In this document: positions 33,814 to 42,142 of the stretch, in pieces
Layout: each line of letters starts with the position of its first letter
How positions within the stretch are numbered: position 1 is the first letter of the stretch
Source: Streptomyces spinosus
Lineage (GTDB): Bacteria > Actinomycetota > Actinomycetes > Streptomycetales > Streptomycetaceae
NCBI RefSeq assembly: GCF_020400655.1
Contig: NZ_JAINRC010000007.1
Location: forward strand, 186,001-250,000
Direction: 5' to 3'
DNA: 64,000 bases
Notes under the pieces: generated by a model
Databases searched by the model: none
The model's input: only the letters and a program-made list of their open reading frames with translations
What the model was told of the DNA's origin: nothing
Translations under genes and position numbers: made by a program

Positions 33814-35406
33814 TCAGTCGGTGGGCAGCAGCACGCCGGGGTTGAGGAGTCCCTCCGGGTCCAGGCGGCGCTTGACGGCGCGCAGGGCCGAGACGCCGAG
33901 CGGGCCGGCCTCGCGGACGTACCAGTCGCGGTGGTCGGTGCCCACCCCGTGGTGGTGGGAGATGGTGCCCCCGGCGGCGAGCACGGCTTCGCCGGCCGCG
34001 TGCTTGGCGGGCGCCCAGTGGGCCACCGGGTCCTCGCCCTGGGCGCTGACGACGGTGAAGTACAGCGAGGCGCCGTTCTCGTACACGTGCGAGATGTGAC
34101 ACATCACCAGGGGTGGGGTGCCGGCCTGGGTGAGGGTGTCGGTGAGCGCCGTGCGGACGGCCGTGTAGAGGCCGGGGAGGCGGGACCAGAAGGCCGCGGT
34201 CTCCAGCGTCTCGGCGAAGGCGCCGGTGTCGAGCAGGGCGTCGCGCAGGTAGGGCGCGGAGTAGCGGCCGTGCGCCCAGCGTTCGCCGGGTCCGGTGCCG
34301 GCCGGGGTGCCCCCGCAGTCCGTCAGGACGGCCGCCGCCCGTTCCCGGCGGTGTGCGGTGTCCTCGGCCGTCCCCTCGTATCCGGTGATCGCCAGGCACC
34401 CCGCACCGCCCTGCGCCGGGTCGGTGCCGATGGCGTCCGGCTGGGCCAGGCCGACGAGCGTCTCGGTCTCGTCGGACAGGCGCAGCACGGTCGGCCGGGG
34501 GCCGTCCTGGGCGAGCCGGCGCAGTGCGGTGGCGCCCTCCTCGAAGGAGCCGAACCGCCAGCCCTCGTACAGCCGCGTCTCGGGCAGCGGACGGATCCGT
34601 ACGGTGACGGAGGTGATGACGCCGAAGGCGCCCTCGGAGCCGAGGATCAGCTGGCGCAGGTCCGGTCCGGCGGCGGAGCGCGGGGCACGGCCGGTCTCTA
34701 TGGTGCCCTCGGGGGTGGCCAGGGTGAGGCCGAGGACCATCTCGTCGAAGCGGCCGTACCCGGCGGAGGCCTGTCCGCTGGAGCGGGCCGCCGCGAAGCC
34801 GCCGATGGTGGCCCATTCGAAGGACTGCGGGAAGTGGCCGAGGGTGAAACCGTGCCCGGCGAGCAGGGCCTCGGCCTCGGGGGCGCGCAGGCCGGGCTGG
34901 AGGACGGCGGTGCGGGAGACGGGGTCCAGGTCGAGCAGGCCGTTCATGCGGCGCAGGTCCAGGGCGACGAACGCGCTGCGCTGCGGGGCGAGTCCGCCGA
35001 CCACCGAGGTGCCGCCGCCGAAGGGCACCACGGCCAGGCCGTGCGCGGCGCAGGCGCGCAGCACCGCGAGCACCTCGTCGTGGCCGGCGGGCAGGACGAC
35101 GGCCTGCGGGACGTCGGCGACGTCGCCCGCGCGGATGCGCAGCAGGTCCGGGGTGGACTTGCCCCGGGTGTGCCGGATGCGGCTCTCGGTGTCCGTGCGG
35201 ACGTGCTCCTCGCCGCCGACGGCCGCGGCGAGCGCCGTGCGGGCGGCGCCGCCCAGGGTGGGAGGGGGCAGGCGGATGTCCTCCAGGGCGAGCGCGGGCG
35301 TGCTGCGCGGTTTGACGCCGAGCAGGTCGCGCAGCAGCCCGGTCACCGAGTCGGGCAGCGGCGCCGCCTTGGCCGGGTCGCCCCAGCCGTTCCACAGCAT
35401 GTCCAT
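33814..35406 (-). CDS. Alkyldihydroxyacetonephosphate-synthase-like FAD-dependent oxidase
   Basis: 530-residue VAO/PCMH-type flavoprotein. FAD is held by the PP-loop VVPFGGGTSVVGG (about 127-138) and by ASAGYGRFDEMVLGLTLATP. The features of the ADPS branch are seen: a conserved RHTRGKSTPDLLRIR (about 78-92) and the His-rich active-site motif ISHHHGVGTDHRDWY near the C-terminus. ADPS makes the ether bond from acyl-DHAP and a fatty alcohol, the first committed step of ether lipids. Bacterial relatives with unproven substrates also exist. ATG at 35406. Divergent from the TetR gene with 126 bp between, it starts the operon with the lipid kinase. Confidence 0.87.
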   Translation of the reverse strand: MDMLWNGWGDPAKAAPLPDSVTGLLRDLLGVKPRSTPALALEDIRLPPPTLGGAARTALAAAVGGEEHVRTDTESRIRHTRGKSTPDLLRIRAGDVADVPQAVVLPAGHDEVLAVLRACAAHGLAVVPFGGGTSVVGGLAPQRSAFVALDLRRMNGLLDLDPVSRTAVLQPGLRAPEAEALLAGHGFTLGHFPQSFEWATIGGFAAARSSGQASAGYGRFDEMVLGLTLATPEGTIETGRAPRSAAGPDLRQLILGSEGAFGVITSVTVRIRPLPETRLYEGWRFGSFEEGATALRRLAQDGPRPTVLRLSDETETLVGLAQPDAIGTDPAQGGAGCLAITGYEGTAEDTAHRRERAAAVLTDCGGTPAGTGPGERWAHGRYSAPYLRDALLDTGAFAETLETAAFWSRLPGLYTAVRTALTDTLTQAGTPPLVMCHISHVYENGASLYFTVVSAQGEDPVAHWAPAKHAAGEAVLAAGGTISHHHGVGTDHRDWYVREAGPLGVSALRAVKRRLDPEGLLNPGVLLPTD

Positions 35407-35515
35407 GAACGGTCGTCCTCACAGGTGGGTGTGCTGGTCGGGGTGCGGTCGGGGTGCCCGGTCCGCGCGGCCGGGCGGCCGTCCGCGGGGCCCGTCCGCC
35501 TCCGCCGGCGCCGGG

Positions 35516-35532
35516 GCGTTACACTGTGACAC
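35516..35532 (+). promoter_or_regulatory. Putative -10 box and operator, with a leaderless TetR transcript
   Basis: A TACACT hexamer (35519-35524) lies 8 nt before the ATG at 35533 and no ribosome site precedes that ATG. Transcription would therefore begin at or close to the start codon (leaderless). The surrounding TTACACTGTGACA has CAC-T-GTG symmetry and could bind the repressor itself. No convincing -35 box was found. Confidence 0.4.
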
Positions 35533-36144
35533 ATGACGCCCATTCGTCACAACGGTTCGGGCAGCGGCTCGGACAACGATCACGTGCTCGACGCGGTACG
35601 CGACTGTGTGCTGGCCGTCGGCGTACGGCGCACCACGCTCGCCGACGTGGCCCGCCGCGCCGGCGTCTCCCGGATGACGCTGTACCGGCGCTGGCCGGAC
35701 CTGCGGAGCCTGGTGGGCGACCTGATGACCCGGGAGTGGATCGACGTGGCCACCCGGGCCATACCGGAGCCGACGCCCGGCACGGCCACGCGCACCCGGA
35801 TCGTGGACGGACTGGTGGCCGGGGTCGGGGCGTTCCGCGCGCACCCCCTCTTCCGCAAGATCGTCGACGTCGATCCGGAACTGCTCCTGCCCTACGTGCT
35901 CGACCGGCGCGGCGCGAGCCAGGAGGCGCTGCTGGCGCTGCTGGCCGACGCGCTGCGCGAGGGCCACGCGGACGGGTCCGTACGGCCCGGCCACACCGAA
36001 CGGCAGGCGCGCGTCCTGCTGTTGACCGTGCAGTCCTTCGCCCTGTCCCTGCGCACCATGGCCGACGAGGACGATCCGGAGCTGGACTCCGCCGCGCTCC
36101 TCGCCGAGCTGCGCACCCTCCTGGAGAGGACCCTGACGCCATGA
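35533..36144 (+). CDS. TetR-family regulator of the lipid locus
   Basis: 203-residue regulator. The helix-turn-helix TLADVARRAGVSRMTLYRRW sits at about residues 35-54; a C-terminal helical ligand domain follows. It overlaps the next gene (glycerol-3-phosphate dehydrogenase) by 4 nt (ATGA), implying coupled translation, and is divergent from the ADPS-like gene. It probably controls both sides of the locus (inference from position). The ATG lacks a ribosome site, consistent with a leaderless mRNA. Confidence 0.9.
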   Translation: MTPIRHNGSGSGSDNDHVLDAVRDCVLAVGVRRTTLADVARRAGVSRMTLYRRWPDLRSLVGDLMTREWIDVATRAIPEPTPGTATRTRIVDGLVAGVGAFRAHPLFRKIVDVDPELLLPYVLDRRGASQEALLALLADALREGHADGSVRPGHTERQARVLLLTVQSFALSLRTMADEDDPELDSAALLAELRTLLERTLTP

Positions 36145-37721
36145 GCCACACCGAGGCCGCGCCCGGCTCGTCCCTGAGCGCACACCGGCGCGGCCGGGAA
36201 CTGGCCGAGGCCGCGGACGGCCGGACGGTCGACGTCCTGGTCGTCGGACTGGGCGCCACGGGCGCCGGAGCCGCGCTGGACGCGGCGGCCCGAGGACTGG
36301 ACGTCGTCGCGGTGGACGCCCACGACCTGGCCTTCGGCACCTCACGCTGGAGTTCCAAGCTCATCCACGGCGGGCTGCGCTACCTGGCCTCCGCGCAGTT
36401 CGACGTGGCCCACGAGAGCGCGGTCGAGCGCGGGGTGCTGATGACCCGCACGGCCCCGCACCTGGTGGCGGCCCAGCCGTTCGTGCTGCCGCTGACCCCG
36501 CTGGTGTCCCGGGCCCAGGCCTCGCTGGCGTGGGCCGGGCTCCGGGCCGGGGACGTGCTGCGGCTGGCCGCCCGGACCCCGCGCCAGGTGCTGCCCGTGC
36601 CCCGCCGGCTCTCGGCGACGGAGGCCCGGCACCTCGCCCCCTCGGTCCGCGCGGCCGGGCTGCGCGGCGGGCTGCTCTCCTGGGACGGCAAGGTGACCGA
36701 CGACGCCCGTCTGGTGACCGCCCTGGCCCGGACGGCCGCCGCGCACGGCGCCCGGGTGCTGACCCGGGTGCGGGCATGGGAGCTGACCGGGGCGGGCGCC
36801 CGGATCCGCGACGAACTCACCGGCGAGGAAGGCGAGATCAGGGCCCGCGCCGTCATCAACGCCACCGGGGTGTGGGCGGGCGCCCTCACCGACGGCATCC
36901 GGATACGGCCCTCCCGCGGCACCCACCTCGTCCTGCGCTCCGAACGGCTCGGCGCCCTGCCGGCCGGACTGCACATCCCGATCCCCGGGGAGAGCAACCG
37001 CTTCGTGCTGGTCCTGCCCCAGGGGGACGGCCGGGTCTACGTCGGCCTCACCGACGAACCGGTCGACGGCGCGGTCCCGGACGTGCCGGAGGTCCCCGAG
37101 ACCGACATCGGCTTCCTCCTGGACGTGCTCGGCTCTGCCCTCGACACCCCCGTGTCCCGGGACGAGGTCGTCGGCGCGTTCGCCGGACTGCGCCCGCTGC
37201 TGGACACCTCCGGCCACGACGGCCCCGAGGGGGCACCCCGCACGTCCGACATCTCACGGCGGCACGCGGTGCTCACCTCGCCCGACGGTGTCACCACGGT
37301 CGTCGGCGGCAAGCTCACCACCTACCGGCGGATGGCGCAGGACGCCGTGGACGCGGCGGCCGGAGCCCGCGGCCTGCGCGCCGCTCCCTCCCCCACGGCC
37401 GCGCTGCCCCTGATCGGCGCCGCCGCGCCCGAACGCCTGCGCACGCTGCCCGCACCGCGCCGCCTGGTCCGCCGCTACGGCACCGAGGCCGTGGCGGTCC
37501 ACGCCCTCGCCGCCCGGGACCCCGCCCTGGCCGAGCCGGTGCTCCCCGGCCATCCCGTCACCCGCGCCGAACTGCTGTGGGCGGTGCGGCACGAGGGCGC
37601 CCTGGACGAGTCCGACCTCCTGGACCGCCGCACCCGCATCGGCGTGGTCCCTCAGGACCGCGCCCAGGCGCTGCCCACGGCCCGGGACGTCCTGGACAGG
37701 GCGGCGCCGGCACGCCCCTGA
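36141..37721 (+). CDS. glpD: FAD-dependent glycerol-3-phosphate dehydrogenase
   Basis: 526-residue GlpD-type flavoprotein that oxidises sn-glycerol 3-phosphate to DHAP and feeds electrons to the quinone pool at the membrane. The FAD dinucleotide motif DVLVVGLGATGAGAALDAAARG (about 30-51), the family signature SSKLIHGGLRYL, and the C-terminal DAO_C part are present. Its product DHAP is the precursor of acyl-DHAP, the substrate of ADPS, which is encoded divergently. Streptomyces usually have other GlpD copies elsewhere (known biology), so this one may serve the local pathway. Starts within the end of the TetR gene. Confidence 0.92.
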   Translation: MSHTEAAPGSSLSAHRRGRELAEAADGRTVDVLVVGLGATGAGAALDAAARGLDVVAVDAHDLAFGTSRWSSKLIHGGLRYLASAQFDVAHESAVERGVLMTRTAPHLVAAQPFVLPLTPLVSRAQASLAWAGLRAGDVLRLAARTPRQVLPVPRRLSATEARHLAPSVRAAGLRGGLLSWDGKVTDDARLVTALARTAAAHGARVLTRVRAWELTGAGARIRDELTGEEGEIRARAVINATGVWAGALTDGIRIRPSRGTHLVLRSERLGALPAGLHIPIPGESNRFVLVLPQGDGRVYVGLTDEPVDGAVPDVPEVPETDIGFLLDVLGSALDTPVSRDEVVGAFAGLRPLLDTSGHDGPEGAPRTSDISRRHAVLTSPDGVTTVVGGKLTTYRRMAQDAVDAAAGARGLRAAPSPTAALPLIGAAAPERLRTLPAPRRLVRRYGTEAVAVHALAARDPALAEPVLPGHPVTRAELLWAVRHEGALDESDLLDRRTRIGVVPQDRAQALPTARDVLDRAAPARP

Positions 37722-37808
37722 CACCCCGGCGCGCGGCCGACGCGCGCGCCCGGTACTCGATGGTGCCGGGCCCGCGCCCGGGCGGCACGTCCCGCTCCGC
37801 CGGTGTCC

Positions 37809-37839
37809 GAAGGGGCGGCGCGTCCCGTGCCGCCCCTTC
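37809..37839 (+). terminator. Hairpin terminator after glpD
   Basis: A perfect 11-bp stem (GAAGGGGCGGC / GCCGCCCCTTC) with a 9-base loop, 88 bp after the glpD stop. The gap 37722-38079 holds no gene; this hairpin is the only structure seen in it. It probably also stops the WGR gene from the other side. Confidence 0.65.
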
Positions 37840-38079
37840 CCGGTCGTCGTGCGGCGCCGCTCGGCGAGGGCGCCGGGCGGGCCGGAGGAGTCGTGCGCGA
37901 GGCGTCGGACCGGCAGTCGGCGCCGGCAGCCGATCCCGCCCGGCGGCGTCCTTGGGCCGCAGTGCCCGCGCCACGACAGCGGACCGGGCCGCCGCCCCGC
38001 CTGGGCACCGGCAGCGCCTGGAGGCCTCGACGGGACCCGCTGCCCCGTCTCCCCCGCGGCACCGCCGGGTGCCCCGGCG

Positions 38080-39531
38080 TCACAGCAGGCGCCGGATGTC
38101 ACCGCGGACGCGGTAGAAGCCGCCCGCCGCCGGGTGCAGGGCGTCCACCACGTACCGTGCGCCGGGTTCGCGTATCGCCCGCGGGAACTGCACGTTCCAG
38201 GAGGGGTCGTAGCCGCCGGAGACCACGTGGACGCGCAGTCGGCCGCTTTCCTGGACGCACTCGACCACCACCGCGCCGGCGGGTGCCTGGGCGACCGTGG
38301 CCACCGCGGCGACCGCCGTGGCCGGGGCGTACGTCGGCGTCGCGGCGGCGAGCTTGACGTCCCGCACCACCGGTACCGTGCCCTGCTGGGCCGCCGAGAC
38401 GGCCGCCTCGCTCGCGTCGACGCACACCAGCGAACCGTCGGTGGTGACCAGGTACAGCCGTCCGTCGCGGTACTGCATCGACAGCGCCGAGCCGCCGCCC
38501 GTGCCGAGCTTCCACAGGCGTGTGCCGTCCCGGTCGAAGCAGTAGACGGACGACGCCGCGTCCCCGGCGAACACGAACCGGCCACCGGGCGAGGTGGCGC
38601 ACGAGTACACCGCGCTGTCGCACGCGTACGTCGCCTCGATGGCGCCGGTGTCCTTCGACAGTCGCTGGACCACGCGGTGCGCGGTGCCCGCGTACACCGC
38701 GTCCTGTTCCTGCCAGCCGAAGAGCACGCCGCCCTTCGTGGACGTGTGCCACAGCTCGCCGCCGCCGTCGGGGGCGTAGGCGGTGACGCCACGGTGGTGG
38801 CCGTGGTAGACGGCCCGGTCGTCGGCGCGGACCATCCAGGCGTGCTCGCCCTGGCTGCGCCGGGACCACTGGTGTTCGTCCTCGTGGTCGATGACGGTGA
38901 GCCGGCCGTCCCGGTCGGAGACGTCCAGGACGCCCTCGTGGATGTCCAGCCAGAAGATGTCGACGTCGGCGGCGATGTCGTAGGCGGCGAAGGGAAGTTT
39001 GGAGGACAGGTCGTAGACCTTGCCGTCGTCGCAGCCGGCGTAGATCCAGAAGTCGTCCGCGACCAGGCACTTGACCCCGTCGGGCAGACTGAACCGGGCC
39101 AGGACGGCGCCCTGGTGGTCCAGGGTGTAGACGTCGCCCGCCTGGTTGCCCACCCAGCAGCGGTCGTCGTCGACATGGATGCCGAACGCGGCGGAGCCGG
39201 TGCGGAAGCGCCACAGGACCGGGGCCACGGCACGGGCGGTGGACGGCGCGGAGCTCACCTGACGGCGGGTCACCGCGCGGGGCGCGCGCTGCCCCCGGAC
39301 CGCCGGGGCGTATCCCTTGCGGACCTTCTCCCCCACCTTCCGCGCGGCGGCGGCCCGGGCCTTCTCCGCGGTCGGGAACGTCGTCGTCTGCGTCTGTCCG
39401 GCCGCGCCGATCCTGCCGTACCGCACCGTCACCACCTGTCCGTCGACGGTGACCTCGTAGAACTTGTGGGCGCCGTCGCCCTCCTGCGACAGCTCCAGGT
39501 ACGTCGTCGACACCGCGGACGCCGTGGACAT
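38080..39531 (-). CDS. WGR domain fused to a beta-propeller
   Basis: 483-residue protein. An N-terminal WGR domain (about 1-75; TYLELSQEGDGAHKFYEV and VTVRYGRIGAAGQT) is of the kind found in PARPs and DNA-damage proteins, where it binds nucleic acid. A linker follows, then a long PQQ-like beta-propeller (about 100-400; blades marked by GDVYTLDHQG, GKVYDLSS, GELWHTS, SSVYCFDRDGTRLWKL, GSLVCVDAS). A further ~60-residue C-terminal module (VVECVQESGRLRVHV) ends it. There is no signal peptide, so it is cytosolic. No PARP domain is present. ATG at 39531. It stands alone. Confidence 0.85.
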   Translation of the reverse strand: MSTASAVSTTYLELSQEGDGAHKFYEVTVDGQVVTVRYGRIGAAGQTQTTTFPTAEKARAAAARKVGEKVRKGYAPAVRGQRAPRAVTRRQVSSAPSTARAVAPVLWRFRTGSAAFGIHVDDDRCWVGNQAGDVYTLDHQGAVLARFSLPDGVKCLVADDFWIYAGCDDGKVYDLSSKLPFAAYDIAADVDIFWLDIHEGVLDVSDRDGRLTVIDHEDEHQWSRRSQGEHAWMVRADDRAVYHGHHRGVTAYAPDGGGELWHTSTKGGVLFGWQEQDAVYAGTAHRVVQRLSKDTGAIEATYACDSAVYSCATSPGGRFVFAGDAASSVYCFDRDGTRLWKLGTGGGSALSMQYRDGRLYLVTTDGSLVCVDASEAAVSAAQQGTVPVVRDVKLAAATPTYAPATAVAAVATVAQAPAGAVVVECVQESGRLRVHVVSGGYDPSWNVQFPRAIREPGARYVVDALHPAAGGFYRVRGDIRRLL

Positions 39532-39657
39532 GGCACACCCCTCCCCCAGGCGGACCCGCGGCCGTTCCAGCAGGTCCTCGACTGCTCCTCACCGTAGGGG
39601 CACCCACTGACAATCGCCCCGGGCCCCGGGGCCGGCCCGGACCCGGGGCCCGGCGGC

Positions 39658-40362
39658 CTAGGCGGACAGCTGGGGGTACAGCGCGGCCAGGTCTCCGGAG
39701 AGGCCCGCCTTGACCTGCCGGCTGATGTCGTCCGCCAGCACCTCGTACGCCCCGGCCTCCACGCCGTCGAGGGCGAGCGCGGCGACGTCCCGGGGGGCGG
39801 ACTTGGGCCCGTCCACGTGTGCGGCCATGTCGGTGTCGACGTAGCCGACGTGCAGTCCGGTGACCCCGATGCCGCGGTCCCTCAGCTCCAGGCGGAGCGA
39901 GTTGGTCTGCGACCACAGGGCCGCCTTGGTGGCACTGTACGAGCCGGCGATGCCGATCCAGGACAGGACGGAGTGGACGTTGAGGAGGTGTCCGCCGCCG
40001 TTGCGCTCGATGGCCGGCACGAAGGCGCGGGTGACCAGCAGCGGTCCGTAGAAGTTGGTCTCGAACTCCCGGCGCACGTCCTCGAGCCCGGCGTCCAGGA
40101 AGGAGTGGGCGCCGACCGAGATGCCGGCGTTGTTGACCAGGACGGTGACGTCCTCGGCCCGCGCCGCCGCCGCCGCGACGGACGCGGGGTCGGTGACCTC
40201 CAGCGCGAGAGGTACGGCGTCGGGGTGCGTGACGCTGCGCGGGTCGCGGGCCGTGGCGTACACCTTGGCGGCGCCGCGGGCGTACAGCTCCTCCACCAGC
40301 GCCTTGCCCAGTCCGCGGCTGCCGCCGGTGACCAGGGCGACAGAGTTCTTGATCGACGTCAT
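39658..40362 (-). CDS. Short-chain dehydrogenase/reductase
   Basis: 234-residue classical SDR. TGGSRGLGKALVEELYARG is the NAD(P) site; VLVNNAGIS follows. The catalytic triad Ser-Tyr-Lys is in NVHSVLSWIGIAGSYSATKAAL. Substrate unknown. The ATG at 40362 has GGAGAGAG upstream. Its promoter region carries two TetR-type palindromes at 40379-40421, so it is probably repressed by an unlinked regulator. Confidence 0.92.
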   Translation of the reverse strand: MTSIKNSVALVTGGSRGLGKALVEELYARGAAKVYATARDPRSVTHPDAVPLALEVTDPASVAAAAARAEDVTVLVNNAGISVGAHSFLDAGLEDVRREFETNFYGPLLVTRAFVPAIERNGGGHLLNVHSVLSWIGIAGSYSATKAALWSQTNSLRLELRDRGIGVTGLHVGYVDTDMAAHVDGPKSAPRDVAALALDGVEAGAYEVLADDISRQVKAGLSGDLAALYPQLSA

Positions 40363-40378
40363 GTCTCTCTCCACAAAT

Positions 40379-40421
40379 GGAAACCGATCTGTTTCCCCTC
40401 ACCGTAAACCGATCGGTTTCC
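40379..40421 (-). promoter_or_regulatory. Double TetR-type operator upstream of the SDR
   Basis: Two 18-bp palindromic sites lie 7 bp apart: GGAAACCGATCTGTTTCC (40379-40396) and GTAAACCGATCGGTTTCC (40404-40421). The second has a perfect 14-bp core, AAACCGATCGGTTT. No TetR gene is adjacent, so the regulator is either elsewhere or lost. Confidence 0.8.
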
Positions 40422-40984
40422 AAGGGCAAGCCCGTCACGGCACGCACGTGGGGGCGTTCGTCACGGTCGGGCTGCCGCGGACGTCTCCACCGGTACGGCT
40501 CGGCCGGCCGGCGTGACGCGGCGGCTCGGGCGGGCCGCGTGACCGGGGGCGAGCGGGGGCGTGACCGGGGGGGTCGAGCGGAGGTGCGAGCGTGGGGTGT
40601 CCGGCGGGGCGGGGAACGGCCCGAGCGCATGGATTAACCGTTCCCCGCGCCCGCCGGACCGGCCCGCCGCCGCCGCACGGCAGGGCGGCGTGCCGGTCCG
40701 TGGGGTCCGCCCTCGGCGGACGTGCCGGGAGCCCGGTCCTGTTCCGACCCTGCGGCGCCGGGCCCGTACGCGCCAGCCGGAAGGGTCCGGCGGGGTGAGG
40801 CGCCGCACGCGCGGCCCGGCCCCGGCGCGCGCGGCGCGGGTCCGGCACCGGCGGCCCTCTCCCGCACGGTGCCGGCAACCTGCGGGAACTCCCGACGCGG
40901 TGAGGGGAGTTGAGCGCTGATGTGGGAAGCTGTGCCCGGCCGTGCGCGGACCCGGGCCGTGACGGTCGTCGAGAGGAGCTCAGC
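40422..40984. other. Gene-free stretch
   Basis: GC-rich DNA between the SDR operators and the methyltransferase start. Open frames on both strands are Pro/Arg/Gly-rich, have no ribosome site and overlap real genes. No repeat, RNA or clear promoter was recognised. Confidence 0.6.
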
Positions 40985-41782
40985 GTGACACAGGACGGCT
41001 TCGAGGCCGTGGACATCGACACCAGCAAACCGCACCCCGCGCGGATCTACGACTACCTGCTGGGCGGCAAGGACAACTACGAGGTGGACCAGCAGGCCGG
41101 CGACCGGCTCGCCGCCGCGGCACCCGAGGCGCGGATCGGTGTGCGAGCCAACCGGGCGTTCCTGCAGCGCGCCGTCCGGTACGTCGTGGGCAGCGGGGTC
41201 CGCCAGATCCTGGACATCGGCACCGGGCTGCCCACCTCGCCCAACGTGCACGAGGTCGCGCAGTCGGTGGCCCCGGACGTCCGCGTGGCCTACGTCGACA
41301 ACGACCCGATCGTGGCCGCGCACGGCAACGCCCTGCTCAGCCGGTCCGGCACGACCCGCATCATCCTGGGCGACCTGCGGCAGCCGCGGTCCGTCCTGGA
41401 CCACCCCGACGTCCGCCAGCTGATCGACTTCGACCAGCCGGTCGCCCTGCTCCTCGTCGCCATCCTGCACTTCCTCACCGACGAGGAGCGGCCCGCCGAG
41501 ATCGTCGCCACCCTGCGCGACGCGCTGCCCGCGGGCAGTTTCCTGGTGCTCTCGCACGCCACCGGCGACTTCGCCGACCGCAGCGACGCGCAGGCCGTGT
41601 ACTCCAACGCGACCGCCTCCCTGAACCTGCGCGCCCGCGCGGAGGTGGAGCGGTTCTTCGAGGGCTTCGACCTCGTCGAACCGGGCCTGGCCCAGGTGCC
41701 CTTCTGGCGCCCGGACACCCCGCCGCCGCCCCACTCGGCGGAGATCGGCTTCTACGGCGGCGTGGCCCGCAAGACCGCCTGA
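40985..41782 (+). CDS. SAM-dependent methyltransferase (DUF574/Methyltransf_19 type)
   Basis: 265-residue protein of an actinobacterial methyltransferase family. The N-terminal signature DTSKPHPARIYDYLLGGKDN is highly typical. Motif I is in ILDIGTGLPTSPNVHEVAQ and the acidic residue of motif II in AYVDNDPIV. These proteins are abundant in Streptomyces; their substrates are unknown. The GTG at 40985 follows GAGAGGAGC. A hairpin at 41788 ends the transcript. Confidence 0.92.
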   Translation: MTQDGFEAVDIDTSKPHPARIYDYLLGGKDNYEVDQQAGDRLAAAAPEARIGVRANRAFLQRAVRYVVGSGVRQILDIGTGLPTSPNVHEVAQSVAPDVRVAYVDNDPIVAAHGNALLSRSGTTRIILGDLRQPRSVLDHPDVRQLIDFDQPVALLLVAILHFLTDEERPAEIVATLRDALPAGSFLVLSHATGDFADRSDAQAVYSNATASLNLRARAEVERFFEGFDLVEPGLAQVPFWRPDTPPPPHSAEIGFYGGVARKTA

Positions 41783-41787
41783 CCGAC

Positions 41788-41820
41788 GGACCCGCGCACC
41801 TCCTCGCGGTGCGCGGATCC
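41788..41820 (+). terminator. Hairpin terminator after the methyltransferase gene
   Basis: GGACCCGCGCACC and GGTGCGCGGATCC form a 13-bp stem with one mismatch and a 7-base loop, starting 6 nt after the stop codon. Confidence 0.7.
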
Positions 41821-42142
41821 GTGAGGGCGAAGGCGCGCGGGCCGACGGCACGGCAGCGGCCGGCTCCACGGCCGCACCACGGGGCGGGGGCCGCCGCCGA
41901 CCCGGCGGGTCGTCCGGTGGCCTCGCCCGGATCGGCAGCGGCCTCCCGCCCGCTCGGGCCCACGGCCTCGGCGGTGCCGAGCCGGAACCGCCGCCCGTCG
42001 TACGCACACCCGCGCCGTATCCACCGCGTCCCCTTGCGAAGCCGGGCCGGGTTCCCCGCCCTCGGCCCTCGTCCGCATGGTGGCCGTCGGCCGCTGGTGC
42101 CACGCTGGGGGGAGAGGTCCGACGAGGGACGCTGGAGGGTCG
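41821..42142. other. Gene-free stretch upstream of the GCS2 gene
   Basis: No gene, repeat or defined promoter was recognised in these ~320 bases. The only clear signal is the ribosome site CTGGAGGGTCG just before the GCS2 start. Confidence 0.55.
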
